This document shows, piece by piece, positions 1 through 8,476 of a DNA stretch of 64,000 nucleotides. This stretch comes from Corynebacterium stationis (GTDB lineage Bacteria > Actinomycetota > Actinomycetes > Mycobacteriales > Mycobacteriaceae). The position numbers and the translations under genes were made by a program. Below the pieces are notes generated by a model. It saw nothing but the letters and a program-made list of their open reading frames with translations, had not been told where the DNA came from and made no database searches. Location of the stretch: assembly GCF_001941345.1 (NCBI RefSeq), contig NZ_CP009251.1, positions 1,736,001-1,800,000 on the forward strand. The letters run 5' to 3'. Positions within the stretch are counted from its first letter, which is position 1. The number at the start of each line of letters is the position of its first letter.

Positions 1-222
1 ATCACGCGTATGGTCTTTGCAGGGCGCATTTTGGGTGGCTTTAATGGGGTTATTGAATCCCTGCCGCTGTTTATGAGCGGCTGGTCTGAAGGCCGCAATA
101 CTGCAATTCCGCCGAAGAAGTCTTTCCGTCAATGGTTTGAAACCGATGATGCGCAAGCCTTGTTAGAGACCGCACGCGCAGAGGGTATTCCCCGCAACAA
201 CCTCGCCAAGGAAGGAAAATAG
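1..222 (+). CDS. lutB: LutB, lactate-utilisation iron-sulfur protein (C-terminal fragment)
   Basis: The reading frame is open from the first base of the window, so only the last 73 residues are seen. LutB is the iron-sulfur subunit of the LutABC L-lactate oxidising complex, which feeds electrons from lactate into respiration. The assignment rests mainly on context: lutC starts 2 bases after the stop, and the fragment looks like the C-terminal tail of this family (GWSEGRNTAIPPKKSFRQW). The cluster-binding cysteines lie outside the window. Confidence 0.75.
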   Translation: MTRMVFAGRILGGFNGVIESLPLFMSGWSEGRNTAIPPKKSFRQWFETDDAQALLETARAEGIPRNNLAKEGK

Positions 223-224
223 CC

Positions 225-854
225 ATGGCTTCTGCCAAGACTGAGATTCTGGCCCGCATTCGTTCGGCGCAGAAATCCGCGAAGCTTCCGGAGTTTGTCA
301 ACCCTCCGCGCAACTACCTCGTCAGCGGCACCACCGACCCAGAAGAGCTGCGTGAAGTGCTCATCGACCGACTTGAGGACTACAAGGCGGACGTTCACCT
401 CTGTGAGGAATCAGAGCTAGCAGCGACGATTCTTGGGATTTTGGATGAGCGATCCTGTCGCACCATCCGTTACGCTCCCGGCATGGATTCCCAACTCTTT
501 GCTGATTTTTCCGGCGAAGCAGCTGCCGATCATGAATCTGTTGATCCGCGTGAGCTCGACGTCATTGACGCTGTGGTTACTGAATCGACGGTGTCTTGTG
601 CCCAAACCGGCACCATTGTTCTGGAATCTGGACCAACCGATGGCCGCCGTGCGCTTACTTTGGTGCCGGACCGCCATATCTGCATCGTTCGCAGCGAAGA
701 TATTGTCTACGGCGTTCCAGAGATGGTCAGCCGGATTAATCCGGAGCGTCCAGCGACCTTGGTTTCTGGTCCTTCGGCAACCTCCGATATTGAGCTCTCG
801 CGTGTCGAGGGCGTTCACGGTCCCCGGGATTTGATCGTGGTCATCGTAAAGTAA
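225..854 (+). CDS. lutC: LutC, LUD-domain lactate utilisation protein
   Basis: A 209-residue LUD-domain protein, the third subunit of the LutABC lactate oxidation complex in the cytoplasm. The start is the ATG after GGAAGGAAAATAGCC, whose GGAAGG is a good ribosome site overlapping the lutB stop, so the two genes are translationally coupled. The C-terminal half carries the conserved LUD features (AVVTESTVSCAQTGTIVLES, then RRALTLVPDRHICIV). No terminator is obvious after the stop. The next gene has its own ribosome site and is unrelated in function. Confidence 0.9.
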   Translation: MASAKTEILARIRSAQKSAKLPEFVNPPRNYLVSGTTDPEELREVLIDRLEDYKADVHLCEESELAATILGILDERSCRTIRYAPGMDSQLFADFSGEAAADHESVDPRELDVIDAVVTESTVSCAQTGTIVLESGPTDGRRALTLVPDRHICIVRSEDIVYGVPEMVSRINPERPATLVSGPSATSDIELSRVEGVHGPRDLIVVIVK

Positions 855-990
855 TGCGCTTTTAGCGTGGGTCTTCCTCCACAGCAACCTTAAAAAATCC
901 CGACACGGCAATCAGGTTGCTGCTAGGCTTTGCAACGGAAATATTTATACGTTGTTAAGCGAGACTTAAAAGTATTGAGGAGACCTTTTC

Positions 991-2556
991 GTGAAAGCCC
1001 CACGCTTAGTTATCGCAGCCGCTACCGCGGCGGTCGCGATGCTCGCGCCGCCTGTTGCGGCCCAAGCCCAAGACTCATCCCCTGCTATTACATGGGAAGA
1101 ATGTCCTGCACAGGTCAACCTCGATAACGCCGAATGTGGCCGCATCGACGTGCCTACCTATTACTCGAATCCGTCTGCTGGAAATATCAGCGTCGGATTC
1201 GTTCGTGTCAAGGCACTTGACCAATCCGCTAAGCGTGGAATTCTCTTCGGCAATCCTGGCGGCCCAGGCGGCGACGCCTACCTCTATGCTGCTAACGATC
1301 AAGCATTTGCGTGGCCGGAAGAAATCCGCCAAGAGTGGGACTTCGTCGGCGTGCAACCTCGCGGTTTGCCTGGCTCAACGCCGGTAGAATGTACCGCGCC
1401 TGGCGGAAATATGTTTGACGCCATGGTGAATATGGGTGCTTATATCCGCAATTCTTGCGAGAAGTCTACCCCTGGCTACACCAATTCTTTGACTACTGAG
1501 AACACCGCCCGTGACTGGGAAATGGTACGCCAAGCTCTCGGCGAAGAAAAGCTCTCTGTCATGGGTCTAAGCTACGGAACCTTCTTGGGCTCGACGTACG
1601 CTACCTTGTACCCAGAGCACACTGACCGCGTGGTCTTGGACTCCGCGATGAAGCCATCGGCTGCGTGGAATGGCATCCTGGCTTCCCAAGAAGCTGGCTA
1701 CCACAATGCCCTGCATGACTTCTTTGGCTGGGTCGCAGAAAATAACGCCACCTACAAGATGGGCACTACCCCACTGGCAGTCTATGAGCGCTGGTCACGC
1801 GTTGTTGCCCGCGAAGCTGGCGTGCGCCCAACCGCCCTGCCGCCTAAAGCCAAAATTGGTGACTTACCTCCAGGGCTTGAATTCGCAGGCCAGCCAGGCG
1901 CAGACATCATGACTGCCACCGGACCGCTGCGCGTGCAGGCAGAGAACCTCCGCGATTCTGCTCTAAACCCGGGGGCTAACCAAACCTTCTCCGTGACCTT
2001 GAGCTTAACTCGCGGTCTGATTCCAATGGCTACCGAATGGGATGCTCTGGCAAAGCACATCAACGGCACCGAGCGTCTTGATGAAACTGCAGCTGAGCTT
2101 TCCACTGAAGAACTTCAGCAACAGCAGGCGCAATTGCTGCAAGGCCAGTCTTTCCAGAACCTGGTTATCTGTAATGAGAACACCGTGCCCGCCGACTACG
2201 CTGCGCTGCCAGCTTATGTGTGGTCGAACTACGTCGTTGGCGATGTCTTCACTGCCCCACCTGCAATCTTCGCCTCGGGTGCGGCCTGCAACGGCCGCGG
2301 GCCAATCACCAAGAACCCAACCTTGAACGGCTCCGGTCTGGAAGTTCGCCCGCTGCAGATTAACGCCACCGGCGACCCACAGACGCCATACCGCTACCAC
2401 GGTGAGATGGCACGTCAGATGAACTCCCACGTGGTTACCGTGCACGGTCCTGGCCACGGCCACGTTGCTGCCGGCAACGAAGTTGTCGATGACATTGTCG
2501 TCGACTACCTGCGCACCGGTACCACTTCTGTGAACTCAGCGCCGGGCCTGCACTAG
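991..2556 (+). CDS. Secreted alpha/beta hydrolase, tripeptidyl aminopeptidase type (S33 family)
   Basis: A 521-residue exported serine hydrolase of the actinobacterial tripeptidyl-aminopeptidase/proteinase family, expected to trim peptides outside the cytoplasm. The GTG start has GAGGAG about 8 bases upstream. Residues 1-26 form a signal peptide ending in an AQA-like cleavage site. The oxyanion segment FGNPGGPGGDA is near residues 86-96, the nucleophile Ser194 sits in GLSYG, and Asp (NATGDPQTP) and His (GPGHGHVAAGN) of the triad are near the C-terminus. Length fits the family (about 500). The true substrate cannot be read from sequence. Confidence 0.85.
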   Translation: MKAPRLVIAAATAAVAMLAPPVAAQAQDSSPAITWEECPAQVNLDNAECGRIDVPTYYSNPSAGNISVGFVRVKALDQSAKRGILFGNPGGPGGDAYLYAANDQAFAWPEEIRQEWDFVGVQPRGLPGSTPVECTAPGGNMFDAMVNMGAYIRNSCEKSTPGYTNSLTTENTARDWEMVRQALGEEKLSVMGLSYGTFLGSTYATLYPEHTDRVVLDSAMKPSAAWNGILASQEAGYHNALHDFFGWVAENNATYKMGTTPLAVYERWSRVVAREAGVRPTALPPKAKIGDLPPGLEFAGQPGADIMTATGPLRVQAENLRDSALNPGANQTFSVTLSLTRGLIPMATEWDALAKHINGTERLDETAAELSTEELQQQQAQLLQGQSFQNLVICNENTVPADYAALPAYVWSNYVVGDVFTAPPAIFASGAACNGRGPITKNPTLNGSGLEVRPLQINATGDPQTPYRYHGEMARQMNSHVVTVHGPGHGHVAAGNEVVDDIVVDYLRTGTTSVNSAPGLH

Positions 2557-2637
2557 TTAATAGAGGGTCGGTTTCCAAAGCATGAAGCCAATAGGCTAGA
2601 ATTACACCGTTGCTTGATTTCAGGCAATGGTGTCTTT

Positions 2638-2711
2638 GTCTCCGTAGCTCAGCGGATTAGAGCATCGGTTTCCGGTACCGAAGGTCGCAGGTTCGATCCC
2701 TGTCGGGGACA
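2638..2711 (+). tRNA. tRNA-Arg (anticodon CCG)
   Basis: The cloverleaf folds completely. A 7-bp acceptor stem pairs 2638-2644 with 2704-2710 (one G-T pair), with discriminator A at 2711. The D arm is GCTC/GAGC, the anticodon stem TCGGT/ACCGA has loop TTCCGGT giving anticodon CCG at 2672-2674, and the T arm has the TTCGATC loop. It reads CGG codons. The CCA end is not encoded. A strong terminator follows. Confidence 0.97.
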
Positions 2712-2723
2712 CAAAATTTCTTA

Positions 2724-2770
2724 AGCTAACTACTTTCTGTTTCAGAAGGTAGTTAGCTCTTCTATTCTCT
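2724..2770 (+). terminator. Rho-independent terminator of tRNA-Arg
   Basis: A 10-bp perfect stem (AGCTAACTAC with GTAGTTAGCT) continues into TTTCTG/CAGAAG with a 3-base loop, then a pyrimidine-rich tail CTTCTATTCTCT. It lies 12 bases after the tRNA. Confidence 0.85.
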
Positions 2771-2849
2771 ACAGAGCCCATGCGCGAGCTACAATCTGTC
2801 CCCGAGGACGACGCGCCACGACGCACCAAACCGAAAACACCGAGGATCC

Positions 2850-2877
2850 AAAAATCCCAGTGCATATGCACTGGGAT
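2850..2877 (-). terminator. Terminator of the small membrane protein gene
   Basis: A perfect 24-base palindrome at 2854-2877 (ATCCCAGTGCAT and its complement) is followed on the minus strand by TTTTGG. It lies 26 bases beyond the stop of the minus-strand gene that ends at 2903. Confidence 0.7.
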
Positions 2878-2902
2878 AATAAGAAAATGCGCTGAAAGCG
2901 TA

Positions 2903-3070
2903 TTAGTAGGAAGTCTCGAGCCACCACATGCCGTAGAGCAAACCGAAGATACCCACGGTCATTGCCACTACTGCTGGAACCCATGCGAGAACTTCACGGA
3001 CAATACCGTCCTGGGCATCACGAGCCTTTGCTTCTTCCACATCGGTATCGTGACGTGTAATTTCAGACAT
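2903..3070 (-). CDS. Small single-span membrane protein (55 aa)
   Basis: Encodes 55 residues starting MSEITRHDTDVEEAKARDAQ. The N-terminal half is charged, and about residues 28-48 form one hydrophobic segment (VLAWVPAVVAMTVGIFGLLYG) ending in WWLETSY. The ATG is preceded by GGAGG at good spacing (GTCGGAGGATTAAGA) and a clear terminator follows, so this is a real gene despite its size. Small one-span proteins of this kind are common in corynebacteria. I do not recognise a named family or function. Confidence 0.75.
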   Translation of the reverse strand: MSEITRHDTDVEEAKARDAQDGIVREVLAWVPAVVAMTVGIFGLLYGMWWLETSY

Positions 3071-3184
3071 TCTTAATCCTCCGACTCACCTGAGCGCTAT
3101 TTAACTTCAACCATCATAACAGGTCTGGGCTTAAATCTAACTTTTATAATCGATACTCCCCCATTAACGTGTAGCCCGAATTAC

Positions 3185-3520
3185 CTAATCGGATTCAGTC
3201 ACTCGCACGGAGGCATCATCTGACTCCAAAGCATCTACAAATGCATCTCGGTCACTAAACATCGCTTCGATGTTATCTTCTTCGCCGGCAATCCACAGTC
3301 CAGTGGTTTCATCGAAAGTCAACGCGGATTCTGGGTGCGCATCAAGAATCGATTCCATCGCCGCTTCTTGTTCGGGCGTAGGTTCAGCGTTTTCAAAAGA
3401 TTCAGGGTCGCCGATAATTTTCGACTGCTTCGGAAAAGCAACAATGGAGTACTTTTCATATTGCTTTTCTGGGCGTTCAAATAGCTCTTGGCTCATCATA
3501 GGTGCGATTCTACCTTGCAC
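3185..3520 (-). CDS. Hypothetical acidic protein
   Basis: A soluble protein of up to 111 residues, rich in Glu and Asp, with no signal peptide or membrane segment. The longest frame starts at a GTG (3520), where AAAGG touches the start. The ATG pair at 3499/3496 (MMSQELFERPEK) gives about 104 residues and may be the true start, since the preceding residues look unlike a protein N-terminus. It sits alone between two small membrane-protein genes. I do not recognise a family. Confidence 0.6.
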   Translation of the reverse strand: MQGRIAPMMSQELFERPEKQYEKYSIVAFPKQSKIIGDPESFENAEPTPEQEAAMESILDAHPESALTFDETTGLWIAGEEDNIEAMFSDRDAFVDALESDDASVRVTESD

Positions 3521-3571
3521 CCTTTACAAACTTCGGGTTGAGGTAAACGCTAAGACCCTATTTAACCGGAC

Positions 3572-3796
3572 TTACTTAGCCGGAGGAATTACTACCCACA
3601 AGACCAAGTACAGCAGCAGCTGTGGACCTGGCAGGAAGAAAGACAGCAAGAAGAGAACGCGGACCAAGGTGGCGTCGATGTTGTACGTTTCCGCCACACC
3701 GCCGAGGACACCGCCGACGTACTTATTGGTTGCCGAGCGGTGCAGACCGCGACGGTAGGCTGGCTGTTCGGAGTACTGGTTGTATTGGTTCGACAT
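3572..3796 (-). CDS. PspC-domain small membrane protein
   Basis: A 74-residue protein made almost wholly of a PspC domain: RGLHRSATNKYVGGVLGGVAETYNID (residues 16-41), followed by a hydrophobic hairpin with the typical FLLSFFLPGPQLLLYLVLWVVIPPAK ending. PspC domains occur in phage-shock/envelope-stress membrane proteins. In actinobacteria, single-domain copies of unknown specific role are common. A GAAGGGAACTTCG stretch ahead of the ATG supplies a ribosome site. Confidence 0.85.
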   Translation of the reverse strand: MSNQYNQYSEQPAYRRGLHRSATNKYVGGVLGGVAETYNIDATLVRVLFLLSFFLPGPQLLLYLVLWVVIPPAK

Positions 3797-3961
3797 CGAA
3801 GTTCCCTTCTCCTGATGGGGTATGTGTTTTTCTCTACACCCATCATTAAACGCATTCGGCGCAGTAAATACATCAGGGATCTACCCTGAGATTCCACCGA
3901 TATTTCCTGAACCCTTACCCCGAGATTATAAGCGGTTAGCGCCGCCGTTAAAGCTAGGGCT

Positions 3962-4438
3962 TTAGCATTCTCCGTAGCCAGGGACGTTATTTACGTCTAC
4001 GATGCCTTGCAGGAAGCGACGCAAAGATGGAATATCTTCTGGTTTTAGATGGTCAAAGACCAATCGACGTACTGATTCCACGTGATCAGGCGCGGAAGCT
4101 TCCAGGCGTCGTGCGCCCTCATCGGTTAATTTCACCATGACACCTCGGGCGTCACCTTCGCTTTTGCACTTAGTGACCAAGCCGCGACGCTCCATGCGGG
4201 TGACCTGGTGGGAAGTCCTCGAGCGGTCCCACTCTAGATAGTTGCATAGCTCGCGCAGGCGCATTTGGGTGTCTTGCGCATCCGATAACGTCGCCAACAC
4301 TGCAAACTCTGGCATCGAAAGCTCTCCGCCGGCTTGCAGGGTGTTTTCCATACCTCGATCTAGCTTTCGAGTCGCGGCCAGGATTAACTGCCAAAGCTCT
4401 TGCTCGTCGTCTTCTAACCACCGCGGCTGTTCATTCAT
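3962..4438 (-). CDS. MarR-family transcriptional regulator
   Basis: A 158-residue winged-helix regulator. The middle of the protein carries the MarR signature: an HTH with LRELCNYLEWDRSRTSHQVTRMERRGLV, followed by the wing (CKSEGDARGVMVKLTDEG). Helices at both ends would form the dimer. Family members bind short inverted repeats and are released by small ligands or oxidants. An imperfect inverted repeat lies just upstream and could be an autoregulatory operator. No target gene is adjacent in a divergent position, so the regulon cannot be deduced. Confidence 0.9.
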   Translation of the reverse strand: MNEQPRWLEDDEQELWQLILAATRKLDRGMENTLQAGGELSMPEFAVLATLSDAQDTQMRLRELCNYLEWDRSRTSHQVTRMERRGLVTKCKSEGDARGVMVKLTDEGARRLEASAPDHVESVRRLVFDHLKPEDIPSLRRFLQGIVDVNNVPGYGEC

Positions 4439-4449
4439 AGGAAATAACT

Positions 4450-4480
4450 TACCTTAATCTAATCGAAAGGTTGATAGGTA
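4450..4480. promoter_or_regulatory. Imperfect inverted repeat upstream of the MarR gene
   Basis: TACCT at 4450 and AGGTA at 4476 face each other across a partly symmetric 21-base middle containing AATC and GGTTGAT. The repeat begins 12 bases before the MarR start codon, where autoregulating MarR proteins usually bind. This is inference from position and symmetry only. Confidence 0.35.
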
Positions 4481-4593
4481 TGACTATTTGAAGCCCCAAC
4501 GCACCTTGTCCAACGTGGCCGCACATAAGCGGTTTAACAGGAGCTTGCGGAACTGGTGCGGAATTAATAGGGACTGCTTTCAGACCTAATACT

Positions 4594-7263
4594 TTATCCT
4601 ATGGGTGTAGAAGCCTTAAGTTGGTCGATATCTAACAAGGTGCTATTCGGAACGCGGTCATAGCGCGAAGGCTCACAGGTAAAGACAATGACCTGCGATT
4701 GTTTGGCTACTTCTGCAAACAAGGTAGCCATCAGCTGGATGCGATGGGCATCCGTACTGCCCAATGCATCATCGACTACCACCGGTGCGCCTTGCTCACC
4801 GTCTTTGGACAATAGTTGTGCGATGGCGAAGCGCGTCAGAATGGCCATTTGTTCTTTCGCCCCGCCGGAGAGTTCTTGCAGCCCGACGGTCACCCCATCC
4901 AGGGTGCGCTTTTCGACGACTAGGTCATCATTGAGATGGAATTGCACCTGCCCGTTGAAAACACGGCCAGCCAGTTGACCCAGCTGTTGTGCAAAAGGCG
5001 CAGCGTAGCGCTCACGTGCTTGGCGTTGATGACGAAGCAACACTTCTCGCAAATGCTTGACAGCCTGGGCACGGTGTTCCACCGACTGCAAAATATTGCG
5101 CGCAAGCTCTTCTGCGGCTTCCGCCTTTTCAACGCGTTCTGCCACACCAGTTTGCATCTGGATATGCCCACTCAAAGACTTTTGGGCATCCTGTGCGTCA
5201 CGTAGTTGCGCTTCTAGATTCTGAAGCTTTGCTTGCGCACCTTCTGCCAAGCTCTTTGCGAGCTCCGGGTTAGCTGCATCTAATGCTTCGCGCGCAGTCT
5301 GTACTTCACCACTGCGTTGTTCTAACTGTGCTTCGGCTTTCTGGAACTGATCCTCGAGGGCTGCATCAGATAATTCTTCGGCAATCTTCTTCGCCTCATT
5401 GTCCAGTCGCTCATGTTGTTTAAGCGCCTGTTCGGCTTCAGTCTGTACCTTAATTAACGCCAAACGGGCTGGTTGTTCCTCCCACGGTTGCAACGTTGCT
5501 CGGGCAGAAGAAAGATCACGGTCTGCCTTTTCTTCAGCCTCAACCGCAAGATCAATCTCCGCCTGTGCTTTGTCGATGGCATCGGCATCAGGAACCTCTG
5601 CATCTTGAGATTCGCTGGTCTCTCCTAACGCTGCCACACGCACCCGCAGCTGCTCTAGCGCTTCACCATCGAGCAGTCTTTCAATTTCTACTTCTAGCTG
5701 CTGGCGTTGGGAAAGCAGGTCTTTATATCGATCCCGCTGTTCGCGAAGCTCGTCAGTATTCTCACAACCGAACTTTTCGAGTTCGCTACGCAGTTGCTCC
5801 GTGAGCTTATCGATCTTGCTATCTAGCTCCTGACCGGAGCTAGAACCTGCACCAGGTTCATAGACCGCGGTGACCTCACCGATTTGCAGCGTTAGGCCTT
5901 CGGTTAATTCAACGCTGCGACCGGCGCCAGAGACTTCCAACTCGTCGTCATTGACGACAATGTGTTGTGGGCTTTGCGCGCTCAAAACCAACTTGGCAAC
6001 AGACGCTTCACGCAGTCGGCGTTCAAGTTCAAGGTCTTGTTCTAGTTTTTCAATCTTTTTTACATCAGCGTCAGAAACAGCTAGCCCAAATTTTTCCAGG
6101 TCAGTACTGATCCCCGTGAGTTTTTCGGCGTGCTCTTCCACAGTCGCAGACTTCAAGCGCAGCTGATGCACCTTCAATTGTTGCTGGAGGTCATCTAGCT
6201 TGGCACGAGAGGCTTTAGTCCGCTCCCGTGCTTGATCGTAGTGTTGCTGCGCATTATCGCGTGCCTCAGAAAGCTTTGTGACTTCCTGCTTTTCGGCCTC
6301 TGCTTTCTGCTTCGCTAATTCGACGCTGGCGTTGGTTTCCTCCACATTTTTCAATGCGGCTGCTAGACCCTCACGAATCTTCTGGCGCTCTTCGAGCTTT
6401 ATGCGCGCCTGGTCCAAACTTGCGCGCGCGAGTTTTTCTTCGGTCACGCGCGCATCGACAGCCTGCTGCAAGCCTTCAATCGCCTTGATCTCTTGCTGGT
6501 GTTCTTCTACTTCTTTTCGCGCAGCAGGTAGGTTTTCTTCAGCCTCGCGTTCTTTATGCTGCGCTTGTTCGTAACGCTCCACGAATTCCGCCAAAGCCTT
6601 AAGTGCTTGCGTTGCCTCGTGCAGTTCTTGTTCAGCCTCAGCGTGCTCAGTGCGCGCTGCGCGTAGCTCTTTCGCTTCCGCACCCGTCTTTAAGGAAAAA
6701 TAGCGCTCATAAGTGCTATCTACTTGCTTCATCAATTCGGTTGCGGCTTCGGCGTCTTCACCGTGAGCGGATTCTTCGCCGGTTTGATTACTCAATACAC
6801 CCGCAACGCTGGAGATACCCGCTGCCTTAATGCCTTCATGCAGGTCATCTTGGTTCAAAAACATCGCATCAAAGAGATTACGATCCAGATGTCGGTTCAA
6901 AATCTCATTGAGCTGAGTCTCTGCCTCTTCCCCCTTATAGGTCTCGTGCCCTGGAGACAGCACTTCTAAAAGCGCGGAGGCTTGCCGCAGCCACTGCTTA
7001 GACAATTTCAAGTGGTAAGGCCCAACGCTAAATTCCATTGCCGCTTCTGGGCTGACATCAGCGTTGACGGTTTGCAATGATTTAACGCCGGCGGCTTTAC
7101 TGCTGAATTTATAATTGAATAAAGCCTCGATGGCTTTCAAGATTGTGGTCTTGCCGGCCTCATTGCGCCCGTGAATAACCGTGACACCAGTGTCTGAGAT
7201 TTCTTCAATCTTCAGCTGCTCAATCCCGCGGAAGTTCTTCAGCTCGATGAAATGAATTCGCAT
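4594..7263 (-). CDS. SbcC/YhaN-like SMC-type ATPase
   Basis: An 889-residue ABC/SMC-type ATPase. The N-terminus has a Walker A motif GRNEAGKT (residues 32-39). The middle (about 190-750) is a long Glu/Lys/Gln-rich coiled coil, and the C-terminus has the signature LSGGAKEQ and Walker B VVVDD (near 828-832). The coiled coil has no CxxC, so the zinc hook of true SbcC/Rad50 is absent, as in YhaN-type proteins. The gene starts 2 bases after the stop of the metallophosphoesterase, so the two should form an SbcCD/Mre11-Rad50-like DNA-end processing complex. The pair resembles the mycobacterial Rv1277/Rv1278 pair (from memory). Confidence 0.85.
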   Translation of the reverse strand: MRIHFIELKNFRGIEQLKIEEISDTGVTVIHGRNEAGKTTILKAIEALFNYKFSSKAAGVKSLQTVNADVSPEAAMEFSVGPYHLKLSKQWLRQASALLEVLSPGHETYKGEEAETQLNEILNRHLDRNLFDAMFLNQDDLHEGIKAAGISSVAGVLSNQTGEESAHGEDAEAATELMKQVDSTYERYFSLKTGAEAKELRAARTEHAEAEQELHEATQALKALAEFVERYEQAQHKEREAEENLPAARKEVEEHQQEIKAIEGLQQAVDARVTEEKLARASLDQARIKLEERQKIREGLAAALKNVEETNASVELAKQKAEAEKQEVTKLSEARDNAQQHYDQARERTKASRAKLDDLQQQLKVHQLRLKSATVEEHAEKLTGISTDLEKFGLAVSDADVKKIEKLEQDLELERRLREASVAKLVLSAQSPQHIVVNDDELEVSGAGRSVELTEGLTLQIGEVTAVYEPGAGSSSGQELDSKIDKLTEQLRSELEKFGCENTDELREQRDRYKDLLSQRQQLEVEIERLLDGEALEQLRVRVAALGETSESQDAEVPDADAIDKAQAEIDLAVEAEEKADRDLSSARATLQPWEEQPARLALIKVQTEAEQALKQHERLDNEAKKIAEELSDAALEDQFQKAEAQLEQRSGEVQTAREALDAANPELAKSLAEGAQAKLQNLEAQLRDAQDAQKSLSGHIQMQTGVAERVEKAEAAEELARNILQSVEHRAQAVKHLREVLLRHQRQARERYAAPFAQQLGQLAGRVFNGQVQFHLNDDLVVEKRTLDGVTVGLQELSGGAKEQMAILTRFAIAQLLSKDGEQGAPVVVDDALGSTDAHRIQLMATLFAEVAKQSQVIVFTCEPSRYDRVPNSTLLDIDQLKASTPIG

Positions 7264-7265
7264 TT

Positions 7266-8429
7266 TTAAGAAGCATCCTTTCGAGTCAAACGGAAAAGTA
7301 GGTTCGCTGCGTCGCGGGAGACAGATTTCGGGTCGCTTTGGATATTTTCCATCAGCTCATTAAGTGCGCTGGCCGCAAAGCCCGTTAAAGACAGGCTTGC
7401 CAGCTCGTCGTCTTCTGGAGCCAGGTGCAAGTCCATCACGCGCTGGCGAGGTTTGAGGGAGGCAAACACTGGCTCTAGTTGTGCAATCGCAGAGTCTAAC
7501 TTCGTCTGCGCCGCCAAGTTGATGGTTCCACGCAGGCCGTATTTGATTACGGTGCGGTGTTTATCGGGATAATTCTGAAGCTGTTGGACAAAGCGCTCGA
7601 CATCTTCTTCACTGTTGATATCCATGGAAATGGATTCAAAGACCCACTGCCCAATTGCTTCCTTGACCACGCTTACCTCAACATCGGAAGCTGAGTTCTT
7701 TTCGATGGTTACAACTAAAGCGTTTCCGGAGTCGGACTCACCACCGCCGTCTGGCAGGTGTTTGAAATCAGTTGTTTCCGGAGAGCCTGAAAACCACACC
7801 GACCCGGTACTCCCCAGCTCCATGGTGGAATGGGTATCACCTAAAGCTAGGTAGTCGATGACGCCATTATTGATATTGTCTTCGACGTTTTTGAGATCAA
7901 TAGCATCCAGCTTTTCCGCATCACCCCACCCGTGGATTTGTCCATGGCCTATAGCTACGCGGATATTTTCTGTCGATTCTAAAGGCGCGAGCATATCGGC
8001 GACTAGGTCATAAGCTGCAGTACGCGCTTTAAACGGTGCCCCCACAATTTCCACGCCTTCGCGCAGTACGAAAGGTTCCGTGTCGGAGATGACGTGAACG
8101 TCTGGCGCAGTTTCCTTGTTTAGCGCAGTGAAAAATACCGAGTCAGCAATGAGTGGATCATGGTTTCCTGGCAGCAGAAAAACGGGCACGGGAAGGTTTT
8201 CTAATGCCTCCCGTGCGCGCCCAGTGACTTGGCTGGATAAAGAGTTACGTTCAAAAACGTCTCCGGCAACGACGATAAATTCTGCACCACTACTAATCGC
8301 CAACTCACCTAGGCGCTTGATAGATTCCAGCCTCGCATCATCAAAGCGTGCTTGTGCTTCACCAGTTAAAAACCAGCGCTGCATTCCAAGTTGGAAATCT
8401 GAAGTATGAATAAACGTCGTTTTCGTCAT
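7266..8429 (-). CDS. SbcD/YhaO-like metallophosphoesterase (DNA repair exonuclease family)
   Basis: A 387-residue calcineurin-type phosphoesterase, the likely nuclease partner of the ATPase encoded immediately downstream. Metal-binding motifs are visible in order: HTSDFQLG (residues 8-15), VVAGDVFERNSL, LLPGNHDP, GHGQIHG and LGDTHS. Motif I reads D-F-Q instead of the common D-x-H; I believe this Gln form also occurs in other actinobacterial homologues. The C-terminal third (after about 280) would be the capping or partner-binding domain. The upstream SWIM gene ends 47 bases before this start, so all four genes to 12751 may be co-transcribed. Confidence 0.85.
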   Translation of the reverse strand: MTKTTFIHTSDFQLGMQRWFLTGEAQARFDDARLESIKRLGELAISSGAEFIVVAGDVFERNSLSSQVTGRAREALENLPVPVFLLPGNHDPLIADSVFFTALNKETAPDVHVISDTEPFVLREGVEIVGAPFKARTAAYDLVADMLAPLESTENIRVAIGHGQIHGWGDAEKLDAIDLKNVEDNINNGVIDYLALGDTHSTMELGSTGSVWFSGSPETTDFKHLPDGGGESDSGNALVVTIEKNSASDVEVSVVKEAIGQWVFESISMDINSEEDVERFVQQLQNYPDKHRTVIKYGLRGTINLAAQTKLDSAIAQLEPVFASLKPRQRVMDLHLAPEDDELASLSLTGFAASALNELMENIQSDPKSVSRDAANLLFRLTRKDAS

Positions 8430-8476
8430 GTCACTGTTCTAGCATGCCGCCCAGACATAGCGCGTGAGCAGCAGCT